A stretch of DNA of 64,000 nucleotides, taken from contig CM022667.1 of assembly GCA_012295275.1 (NCBI GenBank), positions 18,137,245 to 18,201,244 on the forward strand, read 5' to 3'. Below, piece by piece: positions 1 to 12,973 of the stretch (position 1 is the first letter of the stretch; every line of letters starts with the position of its first letter). The notes beneath the pieces are model-generated. The model was not told the origin of the DNA. It ran no database searches and saw only the letters and a program-made list of their open reading frames with translations. The stretch is from Chrysomallon squamiferum. Lineage: Eukaryota > Mollusca > Gastropoda > Neomphalida > Peltospiridae. A program made the translations under genes and the position numbers.

Positions 1-12
1 ATATATATTTAA

Positions 13-13
13 T

Positions 14-49
<36 letters not shown>

Positions 50-59
50 GGTGTGTGGT
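13..59. repeat. (TG)n microsatellite
   Basis: A run of TG dinucleotides passes into GGGT units. It lies in the last intron of the plus-strand gene, about 100 bases before that gene's final splice acceptor. Confidence 0.95.
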
Positions 60-157
60 GTTGTTTGTCTCTGTAACCACATTCTCTAAGACATAATAGA
101 GAAATAATTGTCAAATGTTTAAAGTTATATAATTACAAGTTAATTGTTTCTGTTCAG

Positions 158-267
158 ATCCCCAGTGTCGAGATGAATTTGACTGGTGTAGAAATGTGCC
201 ACTTTACAGTGTCTGTCATCACAAGTTCTATGGAACTAAATGTTGTCAGTCATGTCATGGAAGATAA
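158..267 (+). CDS. Terminal exon of a plus-strand ADAMTS-type gene (PLAC domain)
   Basis: This is the last coding exon of a gene whose body lies left of the window. A good acceptor (TTTCTGTTCAG) is followed by two bases that finish a split codon, 35 residues and a TAA stop. The peptide has the six-cysteine PLAC pattern (C-x6-C, then C, a CC pair and a final SC) and contains DEFDWC and HKFYGTKCCQSC. PLAC domains end several ADAMTS proteases, ADAMTS-like proteins and papilin. From memory, the HKFYG..CC.SC wording is close to the end of vertebrate ADAMTS16/18, closer than the PLAC of the minus-strand gene in this window. Both PLAC exons start in the same phase and have almost the same length, which suggests paralogues. 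ADAMTSL or papilin cannot be excluded from one exon. Confidence 0.85.
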
Positions 268-540
268 CAGGAAACTAACTGGGAAAAACAACAACTGATC
301 TCAGTTTTGTATGTTGAAGCACTCTTTAGAGTTTTTCACATCATAAATTTAAAAAATATATATTTTTTTTTTTTAATTAATCATTTTCATTCATTATGTT
401 GTTAAGTTATGACTTCATTTTTCATAATTGCCAGTTTAACTAATAGTTTTTAAATTATACAGAACTAGTTAAAGATAAACTAAAAATGTATTATTAGTAA
501 TAACTGGTTATAAGAATCAAATAAAACAGAAAATTTGAAA
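268..540 (+). other. Probable 3' UTR start of the plus-strand PLAC gene
   Basis: AT-rich sequence follows the TAA stop. The first canonical poly(A) signal AATAAA is at 520-525, giving a short UTR of about 270-280 bases if used. Further AATAAA-like strings occur downstream, so the true end is uncertain. Confidence 0.5.
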
Positions 541-1597
541 GAAATATTAAATATATGCTTTTGTTCTTTAACTGCATAATTCGTGTTCTTTGATCTGAAT
601 ATAATTTGTTAAAAAAATAAAAAACTATAACAAACAATTTCATGTTAATAATCTTTAAACTGGTTGGCAGCATATGTTAAATATAGGTTATGTTTAAATA
701 TTTTTTTCAATTTTTCAATTTGAATGTTAATTATATTTAAGATTATTATTATTTATTTTTGTATCTCTCTATAGTCTGTTATTATGATAGTCGACTACTA
801 AAATATTAACTGCTAATCACAAATATGTTATTCTTAAGTCAATTCAGTAAATTTATTTTGCATTGCACGTATAGTTTAAGTTTCAGCCTGCCATTTATTA
901 AGACTTTTTTAACTGTTATAGTTTTAGTTACTCCAGTATAATTAAACAAATTAATGTTTGAAAAAGTATATGTTTTGTGTTTTAGACAAATAAACATATA
1001 TTTCATACATATTTAATTTGGTTTCTTTGAAGGAATCAGTTTTTTGTTTCCATGAATCCAGTTTGATTTCTGACACATTGTCTGTACATAATATTTAACA
1101 AATACATTAAAAAAACAAAAAAACAAACAGACACCACAGTCAGTTATATAAAATATTTTTAACACCTGCACAAAAGAAGTTTATAAGTTTCAGTTTACCC
1201 ATTTGATCTCTAAATTTAGTGTCTAGTATTCCATCATAATAACAACAACAACAAGAAACTGTTTTGTGCATTCAAATAATGTGAATTGGTTAAGATATTT
1301 ATTTTAAACTCTAAACTGAAATGTATTTAATACTGAGATATAGTATAACAATTTTTTTTTAAATGTTCTTGGAATAATGAGTTTAATTTATTTATTACTG
1401 ATTCTGTCTGATATTTAAATACATAAATTATGACAAAAACACTGGAGAATCAATGACACAGATGGGTTATTCAGTTATTAAAATTGGAATTACTATATAT
1501 TAAAAACATTTATTTGTTATTTTTATTATAGAATTATAATTAAATATTGAATTTGCCAAAATCATAAATGTATTTTCTAAAAAAACATATTATTAAT

Positions 1598-1602
<5 letters not shown>

Positions 1603-1690
<88 letters not shown>
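1603..1690. repeat. (GA)n microsatellite
   Basis: An almost perfect 88-base GA repeat, in the space between the two convergent genes. Confidence 0.97.
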
Positions 1691-1692
<2 letters not shown>

Positions 1693-4600
1693 AAAATCAT
1701 TTTTCTTTTAGTGTAAAAGAGAATTTATTCATAAATTATTTTGATATTTTTGACGTTATATATGTCAACAAAATTTAGAAAAAAAAATTGTTTTTAACCT
1801 CTGACTTATACAGAAATATATGCTTGTGAAATCATTTGCTGAATGATTTGATTTAATGTATTATTGTATTTTGACTAACTACCTCTTTCTGTGAAACGTT
1901 TTTGTTGTGACAATTTGTTGTGATTAATCATTAGTTTTGTTTTAAAGGTGAATTTAACATTGTGAAAAATCCTCATTCAGCACTGTGCTACATCATAAGA
2001 GAACTAGAAAACACTGGGTAATTATCATTTGAAACAGAAATGTAAGAAAATTAAATAAAGTCTGATACATCAGTGTACCCAAGTTGTAAGTAGAACAGTC
2101 TGCATAAATCAGAAACACACTGCTACTACTCTTTACCATTCATCAAGAACTGATATATTCCCATATTAATTAATATTTTGAGTCATTTGGGGTTTTTCTA
2201 GAAAAAATACTGAAGTTAAATTTAACAGTATTGAAATAAATAGGTAAAGGTGATATCACACTAAAACATTTTATATTTGGTGTAAAGTATAATTTGTTTG
2301 GTTACAAGAAATGAACATTTCTGTAAGCGTATTGATTTTGAAAAACTTGTTAGCGTTATTTGTAAATTATTTTCCAGTAATAACATTAATAACAATTTGA
2401 AAATGTAGACCACTTTGATAAACAAAAACTTGTTGTTATTTAGTCGTAATGTAAATGACATCTGGAAGTGTATTCTATGTTGATATAAAAACAACTTTGG
2501 TTATTTATGTATGACAATGTTTTCATAAACATTTATAATTTTTGGTAGTTTACTATTTTTACCTCTGATGTACATTCTACACTGCCAGTGGTGTATTCAT
2601 TTTCACAGAAAAATGTGAAATGGCCAACTAATAAAACCAAATAGCTGAACAGGCTTGTTTACCATGTAGTATACTGTTTTTTTACAGTTTGAATGTATGA
2701 ACGTTTTGATATGTATTTAAATTAACATTATTTTACAAGACTGTTAATGCAATAATTCTCTGTAATGTGTAATAAAGGTTTACATTTTTGAAAATAAAAC
2801 TTATTTAAAGATTTGTTGTCTATTTTATTCTGATTTGATAAAGTTGTCTTTCTTTTTTATAAGGCAACAAATTCTGTGAGACTGCTGTGAAAAGGATCAA
2901 ACTGGACATGTGTACAGTCCTTGGTTTTATTAATATTTTCAAATTTATACAAGATAGAATCAAGTCAGCTGAAATTGAATAAACTATTTTAACTTTAATA
3001 TGTCATTTCATAGGTTGATAATGCAATAATTTAAAAAAATGAATTAAAAATTGAAAATTAAAAATAAATGAAAATATTTCATTAAATTTGGATCATATTT
3101 TTAACATGTGAATACTAATTATAACATTTACCTCCAGATTATTCTGGTTTGATAAAACTATGAAAATTTATTTCTCTGCCATCAGTATTTTAAAATGTTG
3201 AATTAAACTTTATTCAAGAAGTTTAAACATTTAAACAGCAAATCCTTTCTTTTGAACAAGAAAATGAAACACAAATATTTACAAAGTAGATATAAAACAA
3301 AAACACAGTTTTAATTAAAAAATATTTATTAATAATTTACAGGTGTTTGGAAAAAGAAAGTTAATATGTGTAATCTCATACAAAATGTAAGGCTCATTCA
3401 GACTGATGTTACTGTTCATTTTTCTGTCAGAATTACAGTAATAATTATAATAATACAAATAAAAGCAAAAAAAGCAAAATACTAAAAACAAATTATGAAG
3501 AAAAAATCCCTACTGGTACAGAAATCAATTAGCCACTAAGATATATTTTTTTAAATCTCTATTCATTACTTTTTTAGAACCAAAAATTACCTAACTAGTG
3601 TAATCTGTATTTGTTATTTGTGCACAGGAAAATGAATATTGGAAGTGAAAGTCATTAACATGAGTATTTGTAAATAATGACCACTGTAACGAGTTTCAGT
3701 ACTGAAAGATATGCAAGCAAACTGTTTATAAATAATCATTCTGTCATCCCAGCTTATTCATACCTGTCAATTTAGTTGTTACAGTTTTTGTTATTATTCT
3801 CTTCAGTGACCTTTCAGTATTTTAGAAAAAAACATTCATTTTAATTTTAAAAATTCACTGAATCAAAGATAAAAGGCACTGGATGCAGGACTAAAGAGAG
3901 AAATAAGCATTCACAATGAATAAATTAGAATTAAAAACTTGGTTTTGCTTAATACAGATAAACTTGTCTGTTAATCAGTTGTGAAATATATTTATTGTCA
4001 CTTGATTACTCTCATTATAAACATACTGATATGAAAATATTCATTGGTGTACATTATTATGCTATTCATGTGTCTTTTACATATGTGCAGTATTTATGTG
4101 CATGTGTATAAAAGGAATATGTTGTTAACTGCTGAAATATATTTTAAAAAGTTCAATTACAAATTATTTAAGTTAATAGTTAATATCATTTACTGAATAA
4201 TGAGTGAATAAAGATGGTTATTATCATGTTGATTTCATTATACAATACGTCCTACTTGACTAGAAAGAAACATATTTTGAAAAACATTGTTTTTTTTAAA
4301 TTTTCTATTGTTATGTCAAAAGCTGTGTGAGATTATATAGCATAAGTTAAAAAAGTAATTTTGTTATACTGATGTTGATGATAATGAAACAAAACATGAG
4401 GTAATCTTAATATTAATACATCACATTGTAAAATAATGTCATTTGTATGTTGACATCGTAAATTTATATTCTCATCAAATAATATGTACACATCACCATT
4501 AGAAATAATTTCATTATATTCACATTTATTCCAAGTTTTATTAAATTTTAATAAAGATACAAAACAACAAAATTCTTCTTTGATTTTTTTTTTATTAAAA

Positions 4601-4759
4601 AAAAAAAAAGAAAGGAAAACTATATTTTTATCTATTTACCAAACTATGCCAAATTCCAAAATACTCTCAGAAACACTCTCTACTGTATAGTTATTATTAA
4701 CCAAAATGTATTTCAAGCTCTACATCACTCACATTTCTAATCTCAATTTGATCAGGGAT

Positions 4760-4850
4760 CAGTAGCTCTCAGAATCCTTTTCCTTGTCAAGGACCAATGT
4801 GAAATCATTCTGTGTCTCAGGGAACACCTACTACACTGGATCAAAGCCTT
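4760..4850 (+). mobile_element. Possible decayed end of a hAT-type element
   Basis: The stretch starts CAGTAGCTCTCAGAATCC and continues with a GGACCAATGTGAAA-like segment. This resembles the CAGTGGTTCTCAACC...GGACCACTTTGAAA start of many hAT MITEs and the better-preserved copy at 45158-45328. No matching far end or target duplication was found, so it may be a fragment or chance. Confidence 0.25.
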
Positions 4851-6787
4851 AATTTCATTTTTAAGGTTCTGTTCACTTCTCCACCAGAGATTAAATTACA
4901 GAACTCCATAAAAAATATTTTTTAAATTTGAAACATTAATAAAATAAATTTACAGATAAAGACATTAATTTTGGATGATTGAATGACTTCCACCCAACTC
5001 AAATAAAAAAAGGCTCAAATTTATTGATTTTGCACGTGTGAGAATGTACATAATTATATGTGTTTATGTAAATCATAGCAAATGTGCAAACAGCAGCTTG
5101 AGATCCAAAAACCATAGTGAGTTGTAATACTAAATTAATGTTTATAATTACAACAACTAAATAATAATTAACTGCTTTTAATTTTTAAAAAAGAAACTAT
5201 ATCATCAACAATTTTGGTATGTTGTGTTGGTAAATATATACTTATTAGACATCTGAAGACTACATTTATTTAAACTTTTCTTACAATAATTTTTTAACCA
5301 TACTATAACTACTTTTTATATTTGTAATAATGGAACTGTGCAATTTTTTTCAAAGATTGATAAAGTAATAATAGAAAAAATTGTTTACTTAACATCATTT
5401 ATAATTATTATAGTATTTGATAATGATTACATTAAACAAGAAGTTAAAAAAATCTTTGTGCACAAAATATTGTCTAACACTACACTCTTAGTTCTATTTA
5501 CAAAAAAATATATATAAACTTCACACAAAATGTAATTGCACTCAAACTGCTATGTACATACAAGTCAATGAAATTAATTATAAAATGCAAGTCAATGAAC
5601 ATGTTATACACATGAAAAAATGTAGACATAGAAGGCAAAAGGGACACCTTTAATGATTTTTCTATTTATTAGGTGTTTTCTTTTCTTTTTTTAATTTGCT
5701 ATTTTACAAATTAAAAAATATAAGTAAGATAATTTAAAAGGATGAATGGTTACAGACTTTTAACATTTTCACTCAAATGACTGATAAATGGAATTATAAC
5801 AAAATAATATCAAAGCTTTGTTCTCACACTAAAATAAATTACTAAATTTTTAACTCAGCATATTTCTGGATTTTTATTATTATTTGCTTAAATTTTATGA
5901 TACTACATTACATAAACATTTTCTTACCCATTCTTTAAAAAGGTCAATAAAAAAATAAAAAAAAAGATTATATATGTATGCATGGAAATTAATAAATTTT
6001 AAAATATTTTGTTTTATTTTTAAAACATTTATAGGATAACATGATAAAACAAAAATAAATATCTACATTTAAAAAATAAAAAGTAGTGATAATGATAAAA
6101 ATAAATCAAATTATAAAAGTAAGAAAGAAAAGACAGATAATAACAGTAGAATATGTTAAAATAAAAATGAAACATTTAACTAACAGACACAGATAAAGCT
6201 ACATCTCTAATGAGTTATATATACAACTATAATTGTTTTAAAAATAGACAATTACAAATTAATAGAGATATACAATGTCAAATGAACAAGAGGTAGAAAA
6301 TTACAAAAATAGTAAGATAGATAATTACAAGCATAGTAAGGAATAAACAGACAATTACAGATTCAGTAAGGCACAAGCACAGTAGAGATAATTTACAAGA
6401 TTACTTTAAAAAAATTAATTTAACAGACATAGCTAATGCAGAAGAAATAAAACAAATTATAAATAACATCAACATGTGTAACAACTCAAATTACCTTTTT
6501 CAGCCAAACAAACAAAAATGAAAAATAAAAATATAAAGAAAAAGAAAAAAAAAAGAAAAGAAAAAAAAAAAAAAAAAACCTAGCAAACTGTAAATTAATA
6601 AAAAGACGAATAACTACAAGTGAGGTAAATAACATACTCATAAATGATATAAACCTGAAAAAGAAAAATATTTTCAACAAGAAAGTTTTCTTTTCAGAAT
6701 AATTATGTCTATATCAATGTAAAAAAGGATTCATGAGTACAAAATAATAAGGTAAAGATGACAAAAAAGAAAATAATAATTATTTTT

Positions 6788-6793
6788 TTTAAT
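6788..6793 (-). promoter_or_regulatory. Candidate poly(A) signal (ATTAAA) of the minus-strand ADAMTS gene
   Basis: On the minus strand, ATTAAA occurs 88 bases after the TGA stop at 6881, followed by an A-rich stretch. It is the nearest variant signal. A longer UTR reaching signals near 5.65 kb is possible. Confidence 0.35.
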
Positions 6794-6880
6794 AAATACA
6801 GATTATTCAATCACAACCATTGCTGAGATCCAGAGGTATTGTGGCTGTTTTTAAGTTCTGATCTAGTTGTCATGGTGACT

Positions 6881-6993
6881 TCAACTTCCACTGCAAGTAG
6901 CACAGCAACTTCTGCGGTAGTACCGCCTTCCACATGCCTTGTGATGTTTAACAAGGTGACACCATTTTTCTCTATCTTCACATGGAGCTGGAG
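6881..6993 (-). CDS. ADAMTS18: ADAMTS last coding exon: PLAC domain and stop
   Basis: The acceptor TTTTTTAG precedes two bases that complete an Ala codon, then 36 residues and TGA. Six cysteines follow the PLAC pattern (CEDREKWC, a lone Cys, CC, then C). The domain is unusually basic ([10 protein letters not shown]). PLAC is a small C-terminal module of several ADAMTS proteases and papilin-like matrix proteins. Confidence 0.93.
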
Positions 6994-7053
6994 CTAAAAA
7001 ATTTAAATTAATTAATTCATACATGTACAAATGTTAATTTTTATTATCTAATA

Positions 7054-7094
<41 letters not shown>

Positions 7095-10000
7095 TATCAG
7101 TGAAGTATATCTGTTCTAATATTGTGTAAGTGGAAATAAAAGATCCTTGCTGCCAATTCTTATATATAAATTGAAGAAAAGCATAGAGAAAAAAAATTAA
7201 AATAAAATACTGAAAAAAATCAAAGTAAATAAATATGTTAAAATTAAAATTAATAATAAGTAAATAAAAATAAATAAATAAATAAATAAAAATAAATAAC
7301 AACACCATAGATATTTAAATACCAGTTGAGCAAAGGTTAGCAAATATTGGAAATGGACAGTAAATGACAAATGTCTTCAAGGATTTTTAAATGAAAGTAA
7401 ACATGCTTTCCTACAATGTAATTACAGTAGAGCCAATACAGCATTTTGTTTTATTATCCTTGTTCATGTTTAGTGATTAAATTAATCTTTTAAAATGTGT
7501 ATATGTGTTTGTCTGTATGTATGTGTGTGTGTGTGTATATATGTACTAGTGTCTATATATACATGTACAGACACACACACACACACACACACACATACAC
7601 ATGTGCACACTCAGTGGAGCATGATTAAATTTTCATTTTAAAAGTACATATAATGACCATCTTGAGCTGGACATGGTCCTGTGTCACACTCTCTTGATGT
7701 AATGGGTTTGTTACGTAACTTGCAGCCTCTAGCTGTGTATACATTTCCTTGTGATCCACCAATGCATTTCACTCTGCGACCTTGAACTCCCTTTCCACAC
7801 GTTACTGAGCACTGAAATGTTACATAAATCTGTCAGCAGATTTTCACTTTTAATTATATATTTATTATATAATCTTTTTTAAAACATTATTTGTTGTCAA
7901 ATATGCTCTACTGAAAAATATATTAAATATATAGATAAATAAATAGATAGATCATTCTCCCTCTCTCACACACACAAACTAATTACACCAAGACAGATTA
8001 GGATCACATGATCACTACATTATTAAGAACTAACTGAAGAAAAATGTCAGTTTTGTTTTCTTAATTTCTTTATCAACCTTGAAAGAAAAATGTATTGTTC
8101 AAAATTGTGAAAAGAAATTCTGACCAACAATTAATGATAAAAGTGTTCTTCTTATTATAATTCAGGATATAAGGAATTTTAAGAAAATATGGTTAAGTAT
8201 TTCCAGACGGAATGAAATGTATCTTTAGTACCACATTAATTTGTTAATCAGACTAACTGATGTTCATACAGCCATAACTGTCAAAAGTAGGGTCATACAA
8301 ATATAATAATAAAAAAATAAAGAAATATTTAAAATTATTTTACACTCACAAACACATAAAGTACAAATCTGAACCATCTTTGCATAAAACCACACAGTAA
8401 AAAATAAACAGCATCAACAAATATTCACTTGTTGAAAAAATTACAGCATAAAACATCTTAAATAAATAAAAAACATTAATGAAAAAGGAGAAAAGAAGAA
8501 TATGAATATATGTGTGTGTGTGTATGTGTGCATATATATATACATACAAACATACACACACACACACACATATTTCCCTCTGTTTATCCGATTTATCGTT
8601 TAAGACTGATATTTTGAAATAATGGTAACAATGACAATTATGATGATAATGATGATGACAATGTTGATGATGCTGGATAAAAAGGAATGCAGGTAGGGTG
8701 GGATAAGATGTTGGGATAAGATGTTGTCTTCAGCTATGGAAAATAGTAAAAATTTCTAAGTTGTATCTTGTTCAGTTTAAACATGAGACCTGAAAGCAGC
8801 AAAAATCCAGGAATTACAGAATATTTGTTTCATCTCAATTAGTAGAGGCAACTAGTACAAGCCTGTGATTAACTTTACTTCTAGTCTATTATGTATAAGC
8901 ATCTACTGGTAAGAATAAGAAAACAAACAAACAAAAAAAGTAATATTACTATATCCATTTCTCAGTTTTACATTTTTGATAGTATTTTAGCAATAATCTT
9001 ACGGAAGAGGATTTGTTTAGAAAAAAAAGGTAGGAATATCTAGTTTTTTTCAAATTATTGAATTTTTTAGACAATGGGGAATATTTTTTTTAGAATTTTA
9101 ATATAGATATGAAATCTATATCTATATATATACATATAAAAATTTCATATATTTCACTGGATTTTTTGAATATTTTATCTTCTAGATTTTAGTAGAAAAT
9201 TTTTATTTTATTTATAATTTAACAGGTCCACAAAGAGTCCTCATCAGCCTTAGAATTGTCACTTTTAATTCCTATTCAAAAATCTGATTAGTTAAAACTA
9301 ATTGTAATTTCAGTAAAACAGAATATCTGATACTTTTTAATAACTTCATATTATGAAAATTTGATTAAGTATCAAAATCTGCTATATATTAAAGCATATA
9401 AAGAGCACACACAAAGCAGATAATAATAATAATATTTATAATAATAATAATAATAATAATAAAAATAATAATAATAATAAAGGATAGTAATAATATAACA
9501 ATACCAATCAATAATAAATAAAATATCAGAATTATATAAATAAATAACTTTATTTCATAGCAGTTTAGGCAAAACATGTTCCAAGAGCATATCCAGCACA
9601 ACAGAACATAAAAGTTCATAATCTGATATAATGAAAATATTCCAAATTAGTGAAGTCAGTAAAATGTGTTTAATGATTAGAAACAATCAGATATATTCAG
9701 TACTGAGTATATTTAATTATTTTCTGCATTCTGAAAACAATTTTATAAACACAGTTAAGGACCATGATTATATATGTGAAAAATGTCTAAAGTATCAACA
9801 AATCTTTTGCAGTCTCTCTACTATTTATATATAAATTTGTTTAAAAAGGAAAATATTTTTTTTTTTTTTTTAAGATAAAGATAATATTGAAAAGAAACAC
9901 AAAGTAGTTATTAGTTTTAGATAGCTTAGTACACCTTTTAGAACATTAAGCCTAGTTTCACAAATAGCCTGCACCCTTCCATTAGCTGGATATACTTCTG

Positions 10001-12419
10001 TCACATTACCATGCATGCACACCTGAGACCAGTTTGCCACGTGCCAGAATGGGTGTTGGTATGTGCGCAGAGCCTGTGGACAGGCTACAAGCCAGCATGT
10101 CTCCTCCATCGCTACTTTGGGACGGATGAGGAGATTACATCTGTGGTCCTCGGCTGGGGCATGCTTGCCGAGTGCATCTACTGCGTTGCACTTGAGGTAA
10201 CGGGATCGCATACCTTTGCCACATGTTCTGGAGCACTGGTAAGAACCAAAGCATACCCATTAAGATATACCAGTAAAGATACATCCATTAACAAATACCC
10301 ATTAATATATACCAATAAATATACATCCATTAACACATACCTACTAAAATAAACCAATGAATATAAACCCATTAATATATACCCATTAAGATATACCAAT
10401 AAATATACATCCATTAATACATACATTAATACATACCTACTAAAATATACCAATAAATATACACCCATTAAGATATACCAATAGATACATCCATTAACAC
10501 ATACCCATTAAGATATACCAGTTAAGATACTTCACTTAACATTAACACATACCAATTAAGATATACCAGTTAAGATATATCAACTAATTAAAACACATAC
10601 CAATTAAGATATATGCCAATTAAACACACGCAATTAAGATATATCCATTAAGATATACCATTTAAGAGATCCATTTAGCTATATTCTTTAAAGTATATCC
10701 ATTAAAAAGTACTCATTAAGAAATATATATATATACAAATTAAGACATAGCCATTAAAAAATGAACCTTTAGCATATACCCATTAAGACATATTCAATAA
10801 AGAATACCCAGTAAACTATATCCATTATAACATGCATATTAAGATACTCCCATTATGATTTATTTATTAAGATGTACCATTATCACATACCCATTAGCAG
10901 ATATTCATCAAACTATACCCAGTAACACATATCATTGTTTTTCTTCTTTGAATGAGACTTCTGTATCCAACCTTATTGTAGTTGTTACCTTTGTCTTTCA
11001 AAACAGAGTGAGATCTTTGGATTTAAAATGTTGTGTTTTTTTTAAAATTATTATTACTTTCATTTATTTATTTATTTATTTTTAGTTTTTTTTGTGAAAA
11101 ACAAGATACTTTAAGCAGTTATACAGTTTTCTGTATACTGAAAACTTTTTGTTTTTGTGAAAAAAAGTATTACTAAGAAATTCCAAACAGGCTTGAAGAA
11201 TATTGTACAAAATTGTTTAAATAAAAAGGATAAAATAAAAAATTAAATAATAATAATGATGCTAAACAATTAATCCCAAATCTCTAACTGCAATCTTCAA
11301 GCCTATTTTACTAAACAGATTAACAAACCATGAATTTTTAACAAAATCTAACTGAAACAAAAACGCTAACACTGAAAACAGTCTAATGCCTAGAATGTGT
11401 AAGTAGCAGTATTAGCATGCTAGAACTACAGGTTAAAAATTTTTTATTAGTTTAATTCTTTTTTCTTTCAACAGACACAATGCAAGGAATGAATCTATAA
11501 TGAACAATTAATGAGATGAAATCATTTCCTTAAACATGATGAATCAGTTATATTTTCTATTGTTTCTACTGAATAAAATTGATAAAGAATAACTAAAATA
11601 AAATAAATAAAAATAAAATAAAATAAATAAATAAATAAATGAATAAATAAAATAAAAATAATTATAATAATAATAAACAAATAAATAAATTATTCATTCA
11701 TTCATTCATATCTAGAATAAAGATAAATCATTTTGATTATTTTTCAATTATTACTATTATTATTATTATTTTTTTTTTTTTAAATCATTTAAAACCTTTC
11801 ATATTTTTAATTTATTTATTCCATTTTCATCTAAAAATAAATAAATAAATATATATATATATATAAAACTATAAACCAACTCACAGGTCCCCATGGAGAA
11901 ATCAGCCAATCATATTGCTCCTTGCAAGGGTCTCTGTGGCAGGTAATGGTGGAGTTGGGCTTGTGCTTACTGTTACACATGTTGTCAGAGAGAACACGCA
12001 TGCCGCGTTTGTTACGACTACGACACAACACACGTCGGCGCTGGGCTCCTTTACCACACGTTACTGAGCACTGAATGTATTAAAATATTTAAACTTATAC
12101 AAACAAAGTAAACTTTCTGTTTTGTTTTATAAATAGTAGATACTTATAATTGAACAAGTATAAAAGTTTATTGAAATACAATAAAATATTTAACAAATTA
12201 AGTAAATTTTCTCAGTTTTATTAGATACTTGTAGAAAACCTTTATAACAGTGGATCGTTGTTTTCTTTCTTTTTTTGATAAAATGAATGATTTTTAAATG
12301 GCATTTTAATAAAGTAAATTTATTTATTTCAGATAAAAGTATAACTAAGTTATAATTTCACATTCTGACTTAAATGTTTTCTTTTAATATTTTAAAATTA
12401 ACATTTAAACCTGAATGTC

Positions 12420-12507
<88 letters not shown>

Positions 12508-12907
12508 CATATACAACATTTCTAATGCAATAAGAAAACTACCTTTGACCACTTCCCTACATGCCATGCTGGAGGACACTCGTGGTTATTACATCGACGT
12601 TTCTTTGCAGGTTTTGGAAGATGCTTGCAAAAACGACGTTTTATTTTCCTCTCCTTGTTCACTGAATATTTCTGTTTACATGAAATGTGTCTCCTTTGTT
12701 TCCCACCTCCACAAGTCTTTGTACATTTGTGCCATTGTTCTGGAACCCATCTAAACAAGGCAAATATTTTAGTAATAAAACAATCTCGTCTAACATTTTA
12801 AGTGTGTAAAAAATAATTCTTTCATGTTCTAACATTGAGACACAGGAGCCACACTACAGTTACCTAAAAGAGAATATCCACTACAGATTACAGCTTATTG
12901 AATTTTA

Positions 12908-12973
<66 letters not shown>

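Larger units (their letters stand above)
541..6787. other. Intergenic and UTR stretch between two convergent genes
   Basis: I see no coding exon here on either strand. Short reading frames in this stretch are low-complexity AT-rich translations. It holds a (GA)n tract at 1603-1690, many A/T homopolymers, scattered AATAAA strings in both orientations, and a possible hAT end at about 4760-4850. Confidence 0.6.
7812..10022 (-). other. Intron between TSR5 and TSR6 exons
   Basis: A 2.2-kb AT-rich intron with microsatellites at 8510-8572 (TG/TA/CA) and 9421-9482 (AAT). No other gene or clear element was seen. Confidence 0.8.

Noticed and set aside
10011-10352. 113-codon plus-strand frame
   Set aside because: It is the antisense shadow of the TSR5 exon running into the minisatellite.
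12374-12754. 126-codon plus-strand frame
   Set aside because: It translates the TC/AC microsatellite (Ser-Leu then His-Thr runs) and the antisense of the TSR3 exon.
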